A stretch of 64,000 nt of DNA from Ligustrum vulgare (lineage: Eukaryota > Streptophyta > Magnoliopsida > Lamiales > Oleaceae). A model generated the notes under the pieces. It had not been told where the DNA came from. It was given only the letters and a program-made list of their open reading frames with translations, and ran no database searches. The stretch spans positions 37,356,129 to 37,420,128 of the forward strand of contig OY743180.1 of the NCBI GenBank assembly GCA_963555705.1, read 5' to 3'. This document shows positions 59,340-64,000 of the stretch, piece by piece. How positions within the stretch are numbered: the first letter of the stretch is position 1; every line of letters begins with the position of its first letter. The translations under genes were made by a program, and so were the position numbers.

Positions 59340-60151
59340 GAACTTGCATGTCTAAACTTAATTCATTTAGTAGATGCTTATCATATTATGCTCTTAATTC
59401 CAAATGATAAAATTCTGGATAGAGTCTCCCTTGTAATTTGGACTTATCCAAACCATAAGCATACTTCATAACTCACAATAATAAATAACTCCACATTTGA
59501 TCACAACGATCTAAAAATATTGAAAATGATTCCAACACTTCAATATCATCAAAATATCTCATAATTCAATTCATAATTCCTCAACATAACAATTTCAAAT
59601 CATATTTTTCAATATCACAATATCACTTCCTTCCATACCTTAATTGGCTCAAAAGTTATTCCTACTTATAAATATATGCCATAAATCATATTCCCAAAAT
59701 TTATTCACAAAGCCAAACTTCATAATAAATTTCTCTTCAACATAGAGGCATAATAAATTAACTCAACATAATATCCATTACTTAATTCTCAATAAAATCA
59801 TATTATTCCCATTATGCTCAACACTCGTTTTCTTAAAAAAAAATTCTCATAATCATACATTAAAGCATATAAGTTATGACAAAGCATAACAACATCATTA
59901 TTTTCGAAGAAATACATTCTTATTTCTCATAAATCATAAGTATCCGAAATACTCTTCATTCTTTCTCATAAATTAGTAAAATGAGTATTCGAAATACTGA
60001 AATAACTTTAAACATCATAAACTTCTTTACCTCGGAGTTGGTGGAACGAAATGATGGCAGTGGCAATCTTCATCAATAATATTTTATAATGGAAAATATT
60101 TCTTGAAAATTCTTTTTTGAAAATTTTTCCAGTCTACAGAAACGCAGACTA
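59340..60151. other. Element interior after the cargo, no gene
   Basis: AT-rich leader-like DNA between the cargo and the primer site; a reverse-transcription leader on the minus strand. No ORF with conserved features. Confidence 0.55.
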
Positions 60152-60163
60152 GCTCTGATACCA
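60152..60163 (-). other. Primer binding site (initiator tRNA-Met) of the cargo element
   Basis: Minus strand TGGTATCAGAGC, three bases from the 5' LTR end. Confidence 0.94.
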
Positions 60164-60166
60164 ACT

Positions 60167-62829
60167 TGTAGCGCCCCGAGTTCCGTATACCCGATTCACT
60201 ACGTCATTTTCTGTCTAAATTTTTCGAATAATATTTTTTTGCGGAAGAAATAATTGAAATTCATTTTTGGCAACATTAAATAAACTGTAATGGCCGCTAA
60301 AATTGAAAACATTTATGAAACCATTTGAAATAGTAAATCGAACCATTAATATTGTAAAGAAATTGCCAATATCATAATTTCTCAAATAAATGAACTTCTC
60401 TAAATTATTCGATTGTTTGGAAAATACGGAAATCATTAACGTCAAACTTTCAACCGTTTAACGATTATTGCCACCATCATTCATCGCTCGCCACCGTCTC
60501 CGAAATCTGCAAAACTGTTAAAAAGTAGGGTGAGTATTTCATGGGGGAAATACTCAGTAGACTCATCGCAAATTAATTTAATTTATAAGATGATTAAACA
60601 CATAAATCCCGGCTCTTTATAAAACGGGCATTGATAGAGCTTCTTTATAAAACTGTTCTTGATAAAACTCATATTGTGCATTACAGCACGGGACATATTT
60701 TGCAAATCATATGCTCTTTGAAAACATCTCTTTGAAAACAGTTCTTTGAAAACCATATACTTATAAAACATTTTAATTATGCCAAGCATAATTTCTTTTG
60801 AAAGCATAACATAAGATAGGATTGAAATCCTCATAAACATAAGAATTTTACCGAACTTAGGTGGTAAGAATTCTTATGTAGTAAAATCATAATAACAGTA
60901 AGTTTTCATCATAACATAGGATAAAAACCAAATTCTCATAAACATAAGAATTTTACCGAACTTAGGTGGCAAGAATTCTTATGTAGTAAGTCATAATAAC
61001 AGTAAGATCATAATAACAGTAAGATCATAATAACAGTAAGTATACCAAAACATAATTCATGAAATTCATAGGGATCATTTCCATCATAACATAAGATAGG
61101 ATCGAAATCCTCATAAACATACGCGACAGGAATTTTACCGAACTTAGGTGGTAAATCCTCATAAACATATGGAAAGGCAGGAATTTTACCGAACTTAGGT
61201 GGTAAATCCTCATAAACTTATGGAGACACAGAATTCTACCGAACTTAGGTGGTAAGAATTCTTATGCGTAGCAATGATCCAAAACATATAAAACATTATC
61301 GTAAAAACATAGGGTATACTTACTTTTCATAAAACATACTTAATTTTCTTGAAAATTGACTTTCACAAGTCACATGACATTTATATGAAATCATAATTTA
61401 AATCAATTAATAAGTGCGAGTCTACCTCAAATCCGACGAGTGCAAAGTTGAGCGGGAATGACTTCAATTTCTTTAAATTCTCCGTACGCTTCGTCTTTAG
61501 CCAATAAGTCACTTTAGTATATCGAATATATAGTTCAAAATGATAAATTATAATTTTGAGGACTAAAATTGATGTTTTTGAAAGTTGAGGGACTAAAATG
61601 AATATCTTTGAAAGTTGAGGGACTAAAATGAATATCTTTTAAAACCTTTGGGTTTAAAATCAAATGAATTAAATCAGCAAGGACTGAAATGATAAGTTTG
61701 AAGCTAAAAGGGCTGGAATAATCACTTTAAAACATGTAGGGACTGATATAAAACATTTTCAATCTTGAGGACCGATTTGCAAATTCTGAAAATTAAAATA
61801 TAATATCAAAATATATCTCGTCTCTCTCTATTTCGGATCAGATAGAGAGAAGTTTGAGAGGGGAGCGAGAGACGGAGGACGTCTCTGCCGGCGGTTTCGC
61901 CGGTCACAGCACCGGCGCCGGGTACGACGAGTGACGAGGGTGCAATTATGATAGTTTCTGGGCTGATTTGTGTATCTATTGTGCGAGGATCGGGGCTTCA
62001 AGCGGCGATTTCCGGCGAGAAATGGTGATTGAGGTAAGAAATGAATACTGATTCATGGGTTTGGGTTTTGATTTGGGTATTTGGAGTTAGGCAGAGACGA
62101 TTTCATGTGGTGGCTGGTGGTGGTGCTGATGATGCAGTATGGATGGACGTTGGTGGTGACGATGCTGGGTATCGAAGTTGTGATCTGGATATTGAAACTG
62201 GCCAGGGTGGCTGCAGTGTGGTGATGATTGGCTGAAGCCGGATTGTGTGGTTCGATCAATGACTCTGGTTGTGGTGATTGCAATTTGGTTGATGGTGATA
62301 CCTTGGAGCTGCAGATGCAGAGTGCAGACAGTAGTATGCTTTGCAGGTTCAGATGATGGTTCAATTGGTGATAAAGGAGAAGAAAGGTGCTAGAAAATGG
62401 AGCTGTAAAGTAAAGGTAGGGGTTGTAACGGTAATGTGGAAAAGAAAACGCGTGGGGTGTGGTGATGATGGTGTTTTGTGGAATCTAGGTAGGTGGGGTT
62501 AGATTAGGTGATTAGATATAATTTTGGATAATACACGTATTTAAAACAGATATATTTTGGACTTAAAATAATTTGATAATGATCATTGGGATATTTTAAT
62601 AAATTTGGAATTCAAAATGATATTGAAAATAATACTTTGAATAAATAATTAAATAACATAATTTTAGAAATTCGGATTTTAATTTAAAATCGAACAAATT
62701 CGATATTTCTTGACTTGACTAGACGAATCCGTCGCGGCGTTAATTTCAAAACAATGAGTGAAATAGTAGCGACACAATTTTCTAAATATTAAAATAATTA
62801 TTTGTTGCATAAAAATCTTGGTCACTACA
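60167..62829 (-). repeat. 5' LTR (2,663 bp)
   Basis: Same length and apparently the same sequence as 54008-56670 (offset 6159). Confidence 0.95.
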
Positions 62830-62834
62830 ACATT

Positions 62835-63351
62835 GATTTAAGTGAAATTTCATACTTTTGATTGATTTGGATGTGAAAATAGCAATGAATTTGGTGCAAT
62901 GAAGTGTTGATGACATGCATGATAGATGAAAGATTAATTCTGGAGTGATTTTGGGGAGAGAAAATGAATTTGTGTTGTTTAAAATTGAATGAATTAAGTA
63001 AAGCATTTAAACAGCCGGTTTTGCTACCAGTGTAGCCACGCGATCACGTGGCCAGAGAGCCAGCAATCGCGTGATTCAAGGTTTTAAAACATGTTGATTT
63101 TTTAATGCAAACTCGCGATCACTATAGCCTCTTGGCACGCGATCACGTAGTTCCCGGAATTTATGAAATTTTTTCCTATTTTTGATTTTTAAAATCGTTT
63201 TTAGCCCCCTAATCACTTCATGATTTATGCAATGACGTTCCAACATTAACTTCATGATCCAAACTAGTGTGTGTGTGTGAGTTGGGATGACAATTAAGAA
63301 CCTAGTCTAATGAAAACATGCAAAATTAAAAACATACATAAATATGCCAAA
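62835..63351 (-). other. TGATAAGTG-element interior with CGCGATCACGTGG sites
   Basis: Continuation of the interrupted element. At 63030-63150 there are four CGCGAT(C)(A/G)CGTG-type sites (63032, 63066, 63115, 63138 approx.), matching the type seen at 47990-48120 and 36787. A short TG run is near 63270. No gene. Confidence 0.6.
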
Positions 63352-64000
63352 AATAGTGCAACAAGGAATAGAGTTTTAACATGCAAACATGTAAAACCCT
63401 CAAACAGGTTACCTATCATGCATTTATCTAAAATCCAGCAAATAAATAAATAAATTATGAAAGCATAATAAATAAACGGGAAGAAATGTTGGGTTGCCTC
63501 CCAACAAGCGCTCCGTTTTAAGTCTGGAGCCCGACTTTAGCACATCAATATCATGGAAGCTTGAAAGATGATCTCAGAGCCTTGCATATCTTGCAATTTC
63601 CAGCCTTGCAGTTCTCCACCCGTTTTCTCACTTTCTTTAATTGTAAAGCCCAGTTTTTAGCCAATTGTTGAGGGATGTTAGGCTTTTCTTCCTTTTTGTC
63701 CATCCATCCATCATTTGCCTTTACGAACTCATGTTTTGTGATTAGATCCTCCTCAATCTTAATACCCTGCTTGGTCTTTTCTTCTGGTTTCTGGACCACT
63801 CCCTCCACCTTGAAGCAGCTTTCATTTAGACCTTCAAGATCTTGCCTTGTCTTGATGTTGAACGTGACTTGTTCCTTCTCGACCCTAAAGATGATTTCTC
63901 CCTTTTCAATGTCGATTAAGGCTATTCCAGTAGCTAGGAACGGTCTTCCACAAATGAGGGGCATCTGAGTGTCCTCCTCCATATCTAAGATCACAAAGTC
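63352..64000 (-). pseudogene. Athila/Tat-like gag-protease fragment, continues off right edge
   Basis: One open frame (63994-63551, minus): DMEEDTQMPLICGRPFLATG (protease end), a charged middle, then CKAGNCKICKALRSSF. It is the inverted, better preserved copy of 46530-47215. Here the protease-to-tail frame is unbroken, unlike the plus copy. In minus orientation it leads into the noncoding interior and the 3' LTR at 47275-48522, so it belongs to the element that hosts the two large insertions. Confidence 0.82.

Larger units (their letters stand above)
54008..62829 (-). mobile_element. Young LTR retrotransposon carrying virus-like NABP and LOG genes
   Basis: Two LTRs of 2,663 bp each (54008-56670 and 60167-62829) begin TGTAGCGCCCC and end GGTCACTACA on the plus strand. 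ACATT lies on both sides (54003-54007, 62830-62834). The primer site at 60152-60163 and the purine tract at 56671-56690 show minus-strand orientation. No LTR difference was found in the stretches compared and the lengths are equal, so insertion is very recent. The 3,496-bp interior lacks gag and pol except a short pol-tail scrap next to the purine tract. It contains two intact plus-strand ORFs (57467-58018, 58319-58972). Non-autonomous; the likely helper is the family seen at 42869-46000. Confidence 0.95.

Overview
The window is nuclear DNA of a flowering plant, most likely a eudicot. It holds spliced plant genes with GT-AG introns, a plant-type DYW pentatricopeptide repeat gene, a Cassandra TRIM with a 5S-rRNA-like LTR, and dense nested Ty3/gypsy and Ty1/copia LTR retrotransposons primed by initiator tRNA-Met. 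Little of the DNA is host coding.

Layout. 1-6084: a decayed minus-strand Ty3/gypsy element resembling the CRM chromovirus clade; its 3' LTR runs off the left edge. 6085-8759: AT-rich intergenic DNA with TA microsatellites and MITE-like sequence. 8760-11041: a small non-autonomous LTR element with perfect 5-bp target duplications. 11832-15750: ten intact 3' exons of a mitochondrial-type serine hydroxymethyltransferase whose first exons are not in the window. 17431-17592: a doubtful small ORF. 19794-22157: a two-exon PLS-DYW PPR gene. 22.4-35.1 kb: LTR fragments, a solo LTR (23857-25551), a dead hAT/ZMYM-like gene, Cassandra (30936-31638), and a dead Copia element split by a hAT element with 8-bp duplications. 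35.3-42.9 kb: a Tat-like pol split by a solo LTR that itself contains another LTR, then Copia and Tekay/Del-like pol fragments. 42869-46000: the 3' LTR and pol remnant of a long-LTR gypsy family. 47.2-64 kb: a minus-strand Athila/Tat-like element (gag-protease at the right edge, noncoding middle, 3' LTR at 47.3-48.5 kb) broken by a solo LTR (49120-52310) and by the most interesting object in the window.

That object (54008-62829) is a young LTR retrotransposon. It has two 2,663-bp LTRs that look identical, a perfect ACATT target duplication, a minus-strand PBS and a polypurine tract, but no gag or pol. Its 3.5-kb interior carries, antisense to the element, two intact intronless ORFs. One is a 183-aa basic, cysteine-cluster protein resembling the nucleic-acid-binding protein / silencing-suppressor family of Betaflexiviridae RNA viruses. 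The other is a 217-aa LOG-type cytokinin riboside 5'-monophosphate phosphoribohydrolase. Each has its own TTTAAATAG box and AATAAA signals. A mobile element carrying a virus-like RNA-binding protein together with a cytokinin-activating enzyme is not something I know to have been described.

A second recurring theme is that several unrelated LTR families here each contain a cluster of short CpG-containing palindromes (TTACGGCCGTAA, GGTCGACC or CGCGATCGCG types). No tRNA, rRNA gene or CRISPR array was recognised. All family calls rest on reading motifs by eye; no database search was possible.
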